From an uncultured Desulfobacterales bacterium (GTDB taxonomy: Bacteria; Desulfobacterota; Desulfobulbia; Desulfobulbales; Desulfocapsaceae), in NCBI GenBank assembly GCA_937915545.1, contig CALGIJ010000017.1:62001-126000 (forward strand): DNA of 64,000 nucleotides, read 5' to 3'. Under the pieces are notes generated by a model, which was not told the origin of the DNA, did no database searches, and worked only from the letters and a program-made list of their open reading frames with translations. This document shows, in pieces, positions 8,950-17,613 of this stretch; within the stretch, counting starts at the first letter, position 1; every line of letters starts with the position of its first letter. The position numbers and the translations under genes were made by a program.

Positions 8950-9044
8950 CTGCTGGAGTTCAGTTAACGTGAAGAAAACAGGGTGGCCGAGGTCACCATG
9001 CACATCCCCTTGCTGCTGCCGGGGATGAATGAAGGGAGACAGCT

Positions 9045-9980
9045 ATGGTGAATTACTTCGTCCTCGACCACAATGTCGTCCGGCTGGAGAGCGGCGTGCG
9101 CCACGCCGATATCAACAAGATCATCTGGGTCGACCTGATCAATCCCAGTGGCGACGAAAAGCAGCTGGTCGAAAAGGAATTCGGCATCGAGCTGTTCACC
9201 AAGCAGGAGCGGGAGGAGATCGAGAGCAGTTCCAAATATGTCGAGACCGCCGAGGAAATCGGCATCAACCTCAATTTCCTCATCCAGGACGGCGACAACT
9301 TCACCAACGAGCCGGTATCCTTCATCATCCGCAATAAGAAGCTCATCACCCAGCGCTATCACGAGTACCGCTCCTTCGCCGAGACCTATCGCAAGCTGAC
9401 GGTCATCAAGCCCATTGACGGCGACGACGTCTTCCTCACCATTCTCGAGACGCGCATCGATTTCGACGCCGACCTCATCGAGACGATCACCGACCGTATC
9501 TCAGCCATCAGCAAGGAGATGTCCGCCGACCAGGACCCCGACCGAGAACTGCTTCTCAAGATCACCGCCCTGCAGGAATCGACCATCGCCATCCGCGAGA
9601 ACATCATCGAGAAGCAGCGTATCCTCTCGTCGATGCTGAAGAGCAAGATGTTCCCCAAGGAAGATTACGAGAATATGCGGATAATGATCAAGGACGTCGG
9701 CTCCCTCCTCGATCATTCCTCGTTCAATTTCGAGCGTCTCGAGTTTTTACAGAACACCTTCCTCGGCTTAATCGACATCGAACAGAACCGGGTCATCAAG
9801 ATCTTCACCGTGGTCACCGTTATCTTCATGCCGCCGACGGTGATCGCCAGCGCCTATGGCATGAACTTCACCTACATGCCAGAGCTGACCAAAGTGTGGG
9901 GCTATCCCTTCGCCATCTTTTTGATGATCCTCTCATCAGCCATGACTCTGCTGTTCTTCCGCAGAAAGAAATGGCTGTAA
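9045..9980 (+). CDS. corA: CorA-family magnesium/cobalt transporter
   Basis: Inner-membrane divalent-cation channel. The 311-residue protein has a long cytoplasmic alpha/beta domain and two C-terminal membrane helices. The YGMNF signature (residues 269-273), the pore-mouth GMN selectivity motif, sits at the end of the first helix, and the protein ends in RRKKWL, the usual basic tail. GGGAG upstream of the ATG at 9045 supports the start. Flanked by non-coding DNA on both sides, so probably monocistronic. Mg2+ versus Co2+/Ni2+ preference is not readable. Confidence 0.92.
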   Translation: MVNYFVLDHNVVRLESGVRHADINKIIWVDLINPSGDEKQLVEKEFGIELFTKQEREEIESSSKYVETAEEIGINLNFLIQDGDNFTNEPVSFIIRNKKLITQRYHEYRSFAETYRKLTVIKPIDGDDVFLTILETRIDFDADLIETITDRISAISKEMSADQDPDRELLLKITALQESTIAIRENIIEKQRILSSMLKSKMFPKEDYENMRIMIKDVGSLLDHSSFNFERLEFLQNTFLGLIDIEQNRVIKIFTVVTVIFMPPTVIASAYGMNFTYMPELTKVWGYPFAIFLMILSSAMTLLFFRRKKWL

Positions 9981-10070
9981 TTACAGAACGATAATCTTCG
10001 CTGCCCAGGCCGGGCGACGGCCCCGGCCCGAAGCGGGTTGTGACGGCACCGCCCGTCGGGAGAGTGTACC

Positions 10071-11159
10071 GTGCAAAGAACCGTACTCGCCATCCTCCTC
10101 GTAGTCGCCTTCATCCTGTGGATGCTGCTCGACCCCCTGCAGCGTCTGCTGGCGCCACCCGCCGAGCCGCGCCCGGTGACGGCGAGAGGCGACCTTGCCG
10201 CCGACGAGATCAACACCATCGATATCTTCCGCAGCAACTCCCCGGCGGTGGTCTATGTGACCAGCATCGCCCTGCGGCGCAGCATCTTTTCCCTTGGCGG
10301 CGTCGAAGTCCCACAGGGCACCGGTTCCGGCTTCGTGTGGGATGAGCGGGGCCGCATCGTCACCAATTACCATGTCATCAGCGATGCCAGTCGCATCGAA
10401 GTGACCATGGCCGACAACTCCACCTGGAAGGCGACGCTCATCGGCGCCGCCCCCGACAAGGACATCGCCGTGCTGCAGTGCGATGCCCCGTCCACCCTGC
10501 TGCGACCGATCACCATCGGCAGTTCCGCCGACCTGCAGGTGGGGCAGAAAGTCTATGCCATCGGCAATCCCTTCGGCCTCGACCAGACCATCACTTCCGG
10601 GATCATCTCCGCCCTCAATCGCGAAATTCCCGCAGTCACCGGGCGGGTCATCCGTGGCGTCATCCAGACCGACGCGGCCATTAACCCCGGCAATTCCGGG
10701 GGGCCGCTACTCGACAGTGCCGGGCGCCTCATTGGCGTCAATACGGCAATTTACAGCCCCTCCGGGGCCTATGCCGGCATCGGCTTCGCCGTCGCCGTCG
10801 ACGTCGTCAACGAGGTCGTGCCGCAGCTCATCAAGCATGGCAAGACGGTGCAGCCGGGCATTGGCGTTACCCTGGTGGACGAGCGTCTGGCACGGCGCAT
10901 GGGTATCGAGGGAGCGCTCATTCTCGAGGTTGAGAAGGACGGCCCGGCGGCCAAAGCCGGTCTGCGCCCGACCGTGCAGTATCAGGGGGAAATCGTGCTC
11001 GGCGATATCATCGTCGCCATTGCCGGGGTCAAAGTGCAGTCCTATGAAGACCTGCGCAGCCAGTTCGAGAAATTCGGGGTGGGATCGGAAGTGGAGTTGA
11101 CTGTCCTCCGCGAGGAACGGCTGATGGATGTCACGGTGCGGCTGACGGCGGTGAACTAG
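10071..11159 (+). CDS. DegS/HtrA-like periplasmic serine protease with one PDZ domain
   Basis: A 362-residue S1C protease. Residues 4-20 are an uncleaved-looking membrane anchor, then a trypsin-like domain with the triad H101 (NYHVI), D131 (DIAVL) and S209 (GNSGGP), and a single C-terminal PDZ domain (about 255-358). Membrane anchor plus one PDZ matches DegS/AlgW, which start the envelope-stress cascade by cutting an anti-sigma factor; DegP/MucD enzymes normally have two PDZ domains. No sigma-E or RseA homologue is nearby, so the substrate is unknown. GTG start. Its last 29 bases overlap the convergent CBS gene. Confidence 0.85.
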   Translation: MQRTVLAILLVVAFILWMLLDPLQRLLAPPAEPRPVTARGDLAADEINTIDIFRSNSPAVVYVTSIALRRSIFSLGGVEVPQGTGSGFVWDERGRIVTNYHVISDASRIEVTMADNSTWKATLIGAAPDKDIAVLQCDAPSTLLRPITIGSSADLQVGQKVYAIGNPFGLDQTITSGIISALNREIPAVTGRVIRGVIQTDAAINPGNSGGPLLDSAGRLIGVNTAIYSPSGAYAGIGFAVAVDVVNEVVPQLIKHGKTVQPGIGVTLVDERLARRMGIEGALILEVEKDGPAAKAGLRPTVQYQGEIVLGDIIVAIAGVKVQSYEDLRSQFEKFGVGSEVELTVLREERLMDVTVRLTAVN

Positions 11160-12225
11160 GCGGCCCGGCCCGCTGCACGCGGCGCAGGTTCCTCTTTGAT
11201 TCGATGTTTCTCGTCCGCGCCAGTTCACGCATGTCCTTGGCCTTATCCGACTCGTCGACGATCTCCCGGCCGACAATCTCCTCGATGACGTCCTCGAGGG
11301 AGATGATCCCGGTCATGGTACCGTATTCGTCGACGACGACGAAGAGATGCTGCCGGCGATCGAAAAAATCGACGAGCACCATGTTGAGCCGCGCCGTTTC
11401 GGGGACGAAGTGGGCGGGGCGTTTGAACTTGGCCACGGTCAGGGAACTCTTGCCAACCGCGGCCGCCTGGAGGATGTCCTTGCGCATGACGATGCCGGTG
11501 ACGTTGCCGGGGCTGCGGTGGTAGATCGGGATGCGGCTGTGCACGGTGAGCTCCGCCAGCTTGCTGATGGCGCTGTCCACGGTGAGATGTTCGTTGAGGG
11601 AGAAGGTGACGGTGCGCGGCGTCATCACCTCGCGCACCATCTTGGTCTTGAGATTGACGATATTGCCGATCACCGCCTCTTCATGCTCGCTGAGGCCGCC
11701 TTCGTGGCGGGAGCGCCTTGCCGCACCCTGGCCATTCTCCAGGCAGGGGGTGCCTTCTTCGCGCTTGCACTGGAGAAGCCTGCGCCACGGAACCAGTACC
11801 GGCCGGCAAACGGCAAAGAGCGGCGTCAACGCCAGGGCGACCGCAGGCCCCAGGCGGCAGGCCCAGACACTGCCGGCGAGGGTTGCGCCCAGTTCGACGA
11901 CGAGCAACATCGCGATGGTGAAAAGGAGGGCGAAAAACGCCAGGCGTGCGCCCCCGGAGATGGTGGCCCAGGCTGCCCCCACATAGACCGCGCCGCAGGA
12001 AATGGCCATTGTCTTGATCATGGTGATGAGGGCCAGCGCCGCTTCAGGATCTTCGAGGAGTCGCTGCAGGCTCTGTCCACAGCGATCTTCGCCATTACGC
12101 GAATGTTCAGCCCGGCCGGCACCAAGTGCGGTCACCACCGCCCTGGCCAGGGAACAGAAGAAGGCAACGAGCAGGACAAGACTCACCGGAACGACCAGGG
12201 TGTACGGCACGGGGACAATCTCCAT
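11131..12225 (-). CDS. CNNM/CorC-like membrane protein: DUF21 plus CBS pair, no CorC_HlyC domain
   Basis: A 364-residue protein starting MEIVPVPYT at 12225. The N-terminal part has several membrane segments of the DUF21/CNNM type, then the SEHEEAVIGNIVNL...KMVREVMTPR junction typical of TlyC/CorC proteins, and two CBS motifs ending GIISLEDVIEEIVGREI. After the second CBS there are only about 35 basic residues, so the usual C-terminal CorC_HlyC domain is absent. Homologues take part in Mg2+/Co2+ resistance, and corA lies 1.1 kb away. The frame continues upstream to 12861 on the strand opposite pepA, which I reject as coding. Confidence 0.82.
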   Translation of the reverse strand: MEIVPVPYTLVVPVSLVLLVAFFCSLARAVVTALGAGRAEHSRNGEDRCGQSLQRLLEDPEAALALITMIKTMAISCGAVYVGAAWATISGGARLAFFALLFTIAMLLVVELGATLAGSVWACRLGPAVALALTPLFAVCRPVLVPWRRLLQCKREEGTPCLENGQGAARRSRHEGGLSEHEEAVIGNIVNLKTKMVREVMTPRTVTFSLNEHLTVDSAISKLAELTVHSRIPIYHRSPGNVTGIVMRKDILQAAAVGKSSLTVAKFKRPAHFVPETARLNMVLVDFFDRRQHLFVVVDEYGTMTGIISLEDVIEEIVGREIVDESDKAKDMRELARTRNIESKRNLRRVQRAGPPSSPPSAAP

Positions 12226-12311
12226 GAGTGCATGGTCTCGGCCCGGAAAATTCGGCCGCCAGAAATTGGTTGCAGATGACAGGGAATCTTTTCGACTTTC
12301 CCTGCGACGAG

Positions 12312-12340
12312 TTGAAGTATACTGTAAATACAGCGATAAT
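12312..12340 (+). promoter_or_regulatory. probable pepA promoter with an operator-like inverted repeat in its spacer
   Basis: TTGAAG (12312-12317), a 17-base spacer and GATAAT (12335-12340) form a near-consensus promoter about 45 bases before pepA. The spacer contains the perfect inverted repeat CTGTA-AA-TACAG (12322-12333), where a repressor would block polymerase. The regulator is not identifiable from the site alone. Confidence 0.55.
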
Positions 12341-12384
12341 AAAGTCTCAAAAAATCCCATACCGACCACCGCGACAGGATACCC

Positions 12385-13905
12385 ATGCGAGAAAAGCACA
12401 TCTCCGTAGTGAAGAAAGCGCCCACTGCCTACAAGGGAGAACTCCTTGTCATCCCCGTGATGCAGAATAACTCTGGTGGCTATATGCCTGGATTGGCTGC
12501 CGAGTTGCTCGCCGGCCTCGCCGGCTATGGCGAGTTCAGCGGCAAAAGCGAGCAGTGCCTGCTGCTCTATCCTCCTTTTGGAACGGGCATGGCAGCATCG
12601 CTGCGTTGCCGCCGACTGCTTTTCGTCGGCCTTGGTGCGGCAGGAGATGACGACCGCCATCTGCTCCACGAACGGCTGCGCCTCGCCGGCGGGGCGGTGG
12701 CGGCGCAGTGCAAGGCCGCCCGAGTCGAGGAACTGGCCCTCTGCGACGGCTGTGATGCCTTGTCCGGGCCGGAGGCAGCGCTTCTCCTCGAAGGGCTCCT
12801 GCTCGGCGACTACCGATTTCTCAAGTACAAGACCCCCGACCCGGATGAGCCCTCTTACCATGGCATAATGACCATCGAGGTGTTAGCCGCCAGAGGCATC
12901 GCCGCCCTCCAGCGCGAGACAGCCAGGGTGGCCAGGGCAGCGGCAGCGGTGCATGCCGCGCGCGACATGGCCAACGAACCGGGAAACGGCTGGACCGCCA
13001 GCCACTTCGCCCGCTACGCCGAAGACCTGGCCAGACGCCTTGACATCTCCTGCAGCATCCTCGAAAAGGAGGATATGGCCGCACTGGGCATGGGCGGCAT
13101 TCTCGCCGTCAACCAGGGCTCGCTGCAGCCGCCAAAGATGGTGATTCTCCACTATCGTCCCGACAAGGCAACCGAAACCATCCTCCTCATCGGCAAGGGA
13201 CTGACCTTCGATTCCGGAGGCATCAGCCTTAAGCCAGCCCAGGGGATGATGGACATGAAGTATGACATGTGCGGTGGTGCTGCGGTGCTGGCGGCCATGG
13301 AAGTCATCGCCGCCGAGCGGCCCCCGGTGGGGGTGGTGGCCATCATCCCTTCCACCGACAACATGATCAACGGCGGGGCCCTCAAGCCTGGGGATGTCAT
13401 CACCCACTATGGCGGGGTCACCGCCGAGATCGAGAGCACCGATGCCGAAGGGCGTCTGCTGCTCGCCGACGCCCTGGCCTACGGTATCGAGCAATATGCC
13501 CCGGCCTGCGCCATCGATGTGGCAACCCTCACCGGTTCGATGATCTTCGCCCTCGGCCACCACTACTGCGGCTTTATGAGTAACGACCAGCGACTCTCTG
13601 AAAAACTGGCCAGTCTCGGCCGCACCTGTGGCGAGCCCCTGTGGCGCATGCCCCTTGACGAGGCGTATAAAAAGCAGCTCAAATCGGAAGTGGCCGACAT
13701 GAAGAACACCGGCGGCAAAGCGGCGGGCTGTGTCACCGCCGCCGAGTATCTGCATCGCTTTGTCGGCTCCACGCCATGGGCCCACCTCGATATTGCCGGC
13801 ACGGCGTGGAACTTCACCGAAAAATCCTATGTCCCTAAAGGCCCCTCAGGATTCGGCGTACGGGTCCTCATCGAGCTGGTGCGCAATTGGAAGGCGGGTC
13901 GATGA
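12385..13905 (+). CDS. pepA: M17-family leucyl aminopeptidase
   Basis: Cytosolic, two-metal aminopeptidase that removes N-terminal residues during peptide turnover; some homologues also bind DNA. The 506 residues show the family core: K271 and D276 in GKGLTFDSGG, K283 in SLKP, D294 in KYDMCG, and D353, E355 and R357 in STDAEGR (usually NTDAEGR). AGGA six bases before the ATG supports the start. The N-terminal macro-like domain (1-150) is divergent, as usual. The cyclase gene follows 61 bases downstream on the same strand. Confidence 0.92.
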   Translation: MREKHISVVKKAPTAYKGELLVIPVMQNNSGGYMPGLAAELLAGLAGYGEFSGKSEQCLLLYPPFGTGMAASLRCRRLLFVGLGAAGDDDRHLLHERLRLAGGAVAAQCKAARVEELALCDGCDALSGPEAALLLEGLLLGDYRFLKYKTPDPDEPSYHGIMTIEVLAARGIAALQRETARVARAAAAVHAARDMANEPGNGWTASHFARYAEDLARRLDISCSILEKEDMAALGMGGILAVNQGSLQPPKMVILHYRPDKATETILLIGKGLTFDSGGISLKPAQGMMDMKYDMCGGAAVLAAMEVIAAERPPVGVVAIIPSTDNMINGGALKPGDVITHYGGVTAEIESTDAEGRLLLADALAYGIEQYAPACAIDVATLTGSMIFALGHHYCGFMSNDQRLSEKLASLGRTCGEPLWRMPLDEAYKKQLKSEVADMKNTGGKAAGCVTAAEYLHRFVGSTPWAHLDIAGTAWNFTEKSYVPKGPSGFGVRVLIELVRNWKAGR

Positions 13906-13966
13906 GGGGTCTGCCGCGTTCGACAGAACGGAGAGAATCTCGCCAAGCAGGCAGACGGAGGCAGGG

Positions 13967-15547
13967 ATGAGGAAAATTCTCGTCGTCGACAGCGACAACC
14001 ACGTTGCCGACCTCTGTCGCTTTACCCTGGGCAGACATGGCCACGAGGTCTTCTGCGTCCATAATGGCGAAGAGGCGGTGGCCGTGGCGCAGAACATCAC
14101 CTTCGATCTGGTGGTGGTCGACAGCATGCTCGAGGGCATGTCGGGGACGCAGACATTTCTCGCCCTGCGTCAGGAAAACCCGACGCTGGAAGGGATTCTC
14201 CTCACCTCTCATGCCTCGATGGAAAAAATCGTCGAGGCCATGGAACAGGGCCTGTCACGGGTCTGCACCAAACCACTGCACCCCAGGGAACTCGTCGCCG
14301 CTGTGGAGGCCAGCCTGCGCCTCTCGGCGATGCGCGAGGACATCACCAGGATGCGGACATTGCTGCCCCTCTACGATCTAGGGGAACAGTTCTTCGCCGC
14401 TGATACGGAGCAGGCGGTCTACGAGGCGCTCGTCGAGGCGGTGGTCGGCGAGATGAACGTGCGGCTCGTGTCGGTGATGATGCTCGACCCCGCCGACGGT
14501 CTGCTGAAAATCGCCGCCTTCCGCGGTCTGAAGGACGATGTGGCGCGCGGCGTGGCCATGCAGCCGGGGGAAGGTATCGCCGGCAAAGTGTTCCTTTCGC
14601 GCAGCCCGGCGATCTTTAACAAGGCAGACCAGCACCGCAGCCCCTATGCCGACAGCCTCAAGCGAAAGGAACTGTCGGCGGCCATCTCCTTTCCCATCGT
14701 CAGCCGCGGCAAGGTCATGGGGGTGCTCAATGTCGGCGAGACCGCCGACCGCACTCCCTTCAGCGACGCCGATGTCGAGATGCTGTCGATTATCTCCAGC
14801 CAGGCGATGATGGCCTTGAAGAACGTCCGCCTCATCCGCGAACGTGAGAAAACCAGCCGCATGCAGGGCATTCTCGAACAGTACGTGTCGCCAGAGGTTT
14901 CCAACCTGCTCATGAACAGCCCTATCGATCCTCTCGAAGTGGGCAGCATCCAGGAACTGACCGTACTCTTCGCCGACATGCGCAACTTCACCTTCCTCGT
15001 GCAGCACCTGCAACTGGAGACCCTGCGCAGCTTTCTTAACAGTTTCTTCGCCCTCTTCTCGCGTGTTGTCTTTTCTTCTCAGGGAATGCTCGACAAATTC
15101 ATGGGCGACGCGGTGCTCGCCATTTTCGGAGCCCCAGTACCGCTGGACAATCCCTGTCAGGCGGCGGTAACCGCCGCCGAGAGGGTCCTCGACGAATTCC
15201 ACCGCCTGCGGCAGTTCTGGATAGAAAAGGATCCTATCTTCGCCAAGGTCGGTCTGGGCATCGCCATCAGCCGCGGGCCGATGTTTCTCGGCAACGTCGG
15301 CTCTCGGCAGCGTCTTGACTTCACGGTCATCGGTACCGATGTCAATATCGCCCAGCGGATGGCGGCGGAGGCGCTGTCGGGACAGATCCTCATTACCGAC
15401 CGTGTCTACCGTCGCCTCGACGACCAGTTTCAGGTGAGGATGGGCAGCCATCGACGCCTGCGCGGCATGGAGTTCGACGTTATGGTCTATGCGCTGCCCT
15501 CTGCCGGGGAGCCCGGTATCGCTGCAGCAGAACGCGAAACGCCCTAG
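13967..15547 (+). CDS. response receiver - GAF - class III adenylyl cyclase
   Basis: A 526-residue, soluble one-protein signalling device. Residues 1-120 are a CheY-like receiver with phospho-acceptor D52, T80 and K102. About 140-292 is a GAF domain. About 326-500 is a class III cyclase homology domain with metal-binding D337 (LFADMRNF) and D381 (KFMGDAV), K377 for adenine recognition, and the VIGTDVNIAQRM transition-state segment. Intact catalytic residues predict cAMP production gated by phosphorylation and a GAF ligand. No cognate kinase is adjacent. The ATG at 13967 follows AGGCAGGG and gives a complete receiver; the frame runs further upstream inside pepA, which I do not accept. Confidence 0.9.
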   Translation: MRKILVVDSDNHVADLCRFTLGRHGHEVFCVHNGEEAVAVAQNITFDLVVVDSMLEGMSGTQTFLALRQENPTLEGILLTSHASMEKIVEAMEQGLSRVCTKPLHPRELVAAVEASLRLSAMREDITRMRTLLPLYDLGEQFFAADTEQAVYEALVEAVVGEMNVRLVSVMMLDPADGLLKIAAFRGLKDDVARGVAMQPGEGIAGKVFLSRSPAIFNKADQHRSPYADSLKRKELSAAISFPIVSRGKVMGVLNVGETADRTPFSDADVEMLSIISSQAMMALKNVRLIREREKTSRMQGILEQYVSPEVSNLLMNSPIDPLEVGSIQELTVLFADMRNFTFLVQHLQLETLRSFLNSFFALFSRVVFSSQGMLDKFMGDAVLAIFGAPVPLDNPCQAAVTAAERVLDEFHRLRQFWIEKDPIFAKVGLGIAISRGPMFLGNVGSRQRLDFTVIGTDVNIAQRMAAEALSGQILITDRVYRRLDDQFQVRMGSHRRLRGMEFDVMVYALPSAGEPGIAAAERETP

Positions 15548-15549
15548 GG

Positions 15550-15795
15550 TTAGTCCCCACCCTCTCCCTGCTCCGCGGTCAGCTGCCAGCGTTCTTCGCC
15601 GATGGCGACCTCGTCGCCTGCGCTGAGCTTTCTGCCGCGCCTGTTCTCGACCTCGCCATTGACGGTGACCAGGCCGGCGGCAATCAGCGCCGCCGCTTCC
15701 CCGCCACCCTCGGCGATAGCCACCAGCTTAAGAAACTGCCCAAGCCGGATGGGCAGGCGGGCGACAGGAACCTCGGGAAGGCTATCATTGCTCAT
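15550..15795 (-). CDS. small S4-domain RNA-binding protein
   Basis: An 81-residue protein consisting essentially of one S4 fold: IRLGQFLKLVAIAEGGGEA followed by GLVTVNGEVENRRGRKLSAGDEV. This is the pattern of YbcJ-like single-domain S4 proteins, which bind structured RNA; its target is unknown. I took the ATG at 15795 (MSNDSLPEVP); an in-frame start at 15825 would add 10 residues. It ends 2 bases from the convergent cyclase gene, leaving no room for a separate terminator. Confidence 0.82.
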   Translation of the reverse strand: MSNDSLPEVPVARLPIRLGQFLKLVAIAEGGGEAAALIAAGLVTVNGEVENRRGRKLSAGDEVAIGEERWQLTAEQGEGGD

Positions 15796-15980
15796 TGCAG
15801 CTGTCAAAAGTATTCGATTTCCCAATCAAGTGTGGTATAAAACGAGGGATTGTCCGTTCGCGCCACAGTATTCGCCCCGTTTCGGTGCAAGGGTCCCGCG
15901 GGGCACCCATTGCGGCTGATACGGGGCAAACGATATCTGCCACTGGCCACCGTATAATTCTTTGAGGAGGAGTGCACAAC

Positions 15981-16493
15981 ATGCAAAGCAATTCGATAAG
16001 GAAAAATATCGTCTATGGTTTTCTCACCCTGCTTGTCGCCGCCGCCCTGTCGGCCTGTTCCACCAGCCGCCCGGTAGCTACCAGCAGCCAGCCGCTTGAA
16101 GGCGATCTGGCGCCGGTGTCGACTATGGTCGAGAGCTACGGCGATATCGAACTGCCCATCGAAATGGTGCTCGAGCCTGACAAGAGCATGGCCATGCGCA
16201 CTGATTCCTTTCAGGGCGGCATCCATGTTTACCGCGGCCGGGTGCAGATCGCCTCGCTACGCGACTATATGATTGCCGCCATGCGCAACCATAAATGGAA
16301 ACTGGTCGGCGAGGCGTCCTACAAAAACGTCATGCTCGCCTTCACCAAGCCCAACCGTACCTGTATGGTGGTTCTCTCCGAAGACGCTACCGGGGTGCTC
16401 GGCAAGACCCAGGCCAATCTCTACGTCACTGTAGACGTAGCCGCCGCCGGAAGACTCAATCCCTTTGGTGAGCCTCTTCCGCAGCAGCCGTAA
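15981..16493 (+). CDS. putative lipoprotein of unknown function
   Basis: A 170-residue exported protein. The N-terminus has two lysine/arginine-bearing residues, a hydrophobic core (VYGFLTLLVAAALSA) and an LSAC lipobox, so it should be lipidated by the pathway that includes LspA. The mature part is mixed alpha/beta with no family I recognise. GAGGAG at 15964-15969 fits the ATG at 15981 better than the GTG at 15972. It stands alone and is closed by a convincing terminator. Confidence 0.75.
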   Translation: MQSNSIRKNIVYGFLTLLVAAALSACSTSRPVATSSQPLEGDLAPVSTMVESYGDIELPIEMVLEPDKSMAMRTDSFQGGIHVYRGRVQIASLRDYMIAAMRNHKWKLVGEASYKNVMLAFTKPNRTCMVVLSEDATGVLGKTQANLYVTVDVAAAGRLNPFGEPLPQQP

Positions 16494-16544
16494 TCCGGAC
16501 GAGACACCGGCCTTTCTCACAAGCGCAGTGCTTCATCATACGGG

Positions 16545-16584
16545 GGCGGCAAGGCCATATGGGCCCTGCCGCCTCGCGTTTTTT
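16545..16584 (+). terminator. Rho-independent terminator after the lipoprotein gene
   Basis: GGCGGCAAGGCC (16545-16556) pairs with GGCCCTGCCGCC (16562-16573) with one mismatch, then TCGCG and six T residues (16579-16584). It lies 52 bases after the lipoprotein stop codon. Confidence 0.65.
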
Positions 16585-16691
16585 CTTCATTTCCCCTGGC
16601 AGGGCAAGCTGTAATCGGCCAGTCGTCAACGGCCAATCCACCTGGAACAGTTCCGGTAGCCTACACCTGCCCCTGGCAGAGATGATGCGAG

Positions 16692-16859
16692 CTACTTTCC
16701 GCCGGCCAGTTGTTTGAGCCGCTCCGCCCGCCGGGCCTGGTCGCGCATCTCCCGCGCCTGTTCTTCGACGAGGCGCCTGCTTTCGACAAATTGCATCTTG
16801 ATCCACCACACAAGGGATATGGCCAGCAGCACGAGGATGATCAAAGTATCGGTGTTCAT
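16692..16859 (-). CDS. 55-residue single-span membrane protein with coiled-coil tail
   Basis: A short frame from ATG at 16859 to TAG at 16692. Residues 5-20 (TLIILVLLAISLVWWI) form one membrane helix; residues 24-51 are charged and helical, rich in R, E and Q (RRLVEEQAREMRDQARRAERLKQ), and likely a coiled coil. AAGGA lies about six bases before the ATG. The clean pattern of hydrophobic helix plus amphipathic tail argues for a real gene. I do not recognise the family. It is 294 bases downstream of the secreted-domain gene on the same strand, but co-transcription is not shown. Confidence 0.6.
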   Translation of the reverse strand: MNTDTLIILVLLAISLVWWIKMQFVESRRLVEEQAREMRDQARRAERLKQLAGGK

Positions 16860-17153
16860 ATACGGTCCTTTTCCCGGTGCAGAGACTGACCAGGAGAAAA
16901 TGTCATTTTCATGAGGGTGTGTTGGTAACGAAATCGCAACGTCGATTACGGAACTGTTTCTTCACGCCTATCTTAAAACTCGGCCTGAAAGGCGGGGCCA
17001 TATGCCCGTACGTGTCGGAACCTGAATTTGTGGTGCGCGGGCGACGACGACTGGCCTCATTCGTCGATGGGGACGAACAGATGCAGGTGAACATAGGGTC
17101 GGATCAATGCAAAAAAAGCGCCATTTACGAGATGGAGCGGGAGGTGGGGCAGG
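16860..17153. other. 294-base stretch without a convincing gene
   Basis: Frames here (for example 16877-17179 plus, 16909-17094 minus) have no family resemblance and no good ribosome site. On the minus strand a run of seven T residues follows a weak GC stem near 17108-17125, which could end the transcript from 17154-18582. The promoter of the 55-residue membrane protein should lie near 16870-16950. Confidence 0.4.
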
Positions 17154-17612
17154 TCAGGGGGAGATGCGCATCTCGCTGAAGGTGCCGTCCAGCGGCGAGC
17201 GATAGCGGACGATAGCGGCGACACCTCCGGCCAACGGTTCTTCGAGGCGGAAGGATAGAGAGATGGCGCCGCTGGTGGTGTTTCTGAACAGCCATTTGAT
17301 GTTGCCCTGAGCTCTGTCTATTTTCCGCGCCGGCGGGGATGCGGAGATAATGATATTGCCGGGGGGGACGAGTTGCTCGACGATGAGGTTGGTAGGGGCC
17401 GGGCTGGCGATGACAAGACGCAGCTCGATCTCCCGCCCGGAGGAAGAGAGATAGTTTCCCGAAACGAGGTCCCTGGCCATCGCCTGCGGCATTGCCACCG
17501 CCAGCGCCAGCATGGCCGCCACCAGCCAGGCGAAGCAATGGCGCCCCCAAGCCGCTGCACGAAAGCGCGGTGTCGTCACTTGGTGGCCGGATGGGATGCA
17601 GAACCGTTTCAC
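17154..17612 (-). CDS. secreted protein sharing the external domain of the adjacent HTH regulator
   Basis: A 152-residue protein starting at GTG 17612, one base after the stop of the upstream gene, so the two are almost certainly co-translated. Residues 1-47 are a long signal peptide (core LVAAMLALAVA, likely cleavage after AMA). Residues 62-141 form a beta-rich domain that lines up with residues 165-246 of the neighbour: PTNLIVEQLVP with PMTLIIKENLP, then an ISAS/KISP element, then IKWL with VKWL. The mature protein is little more than this domain. No known family name comes to mind. It may be a periplasmic ligand, decoy or partner of the membrane regulator. Confidence 0.7.
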   Translation of the reverse strand: MKRFCIPSGHQVTTPRFRAAAWGRHCFAWLVAAMLALAVAMPQAMARDLVSGNYLSSSGREIELRLVIASPAPTNLIVEQLVPPGNIIISASPPARKIDRAQGNIKWLFRNTTSGAISLSFRLEEPLAGGVAAIVRYRSPLDGTFSEMRISP

Positions 17613-17613
17613 G

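Noticed and set aside
12226..12861. 212-residue N-terminal extension of the CBS protein
   Set aside because: It would run through the divergent intergenic region and antisense to pepA, is not hydrophobic like a DUF21 start, and the pepA promoter lies within it.
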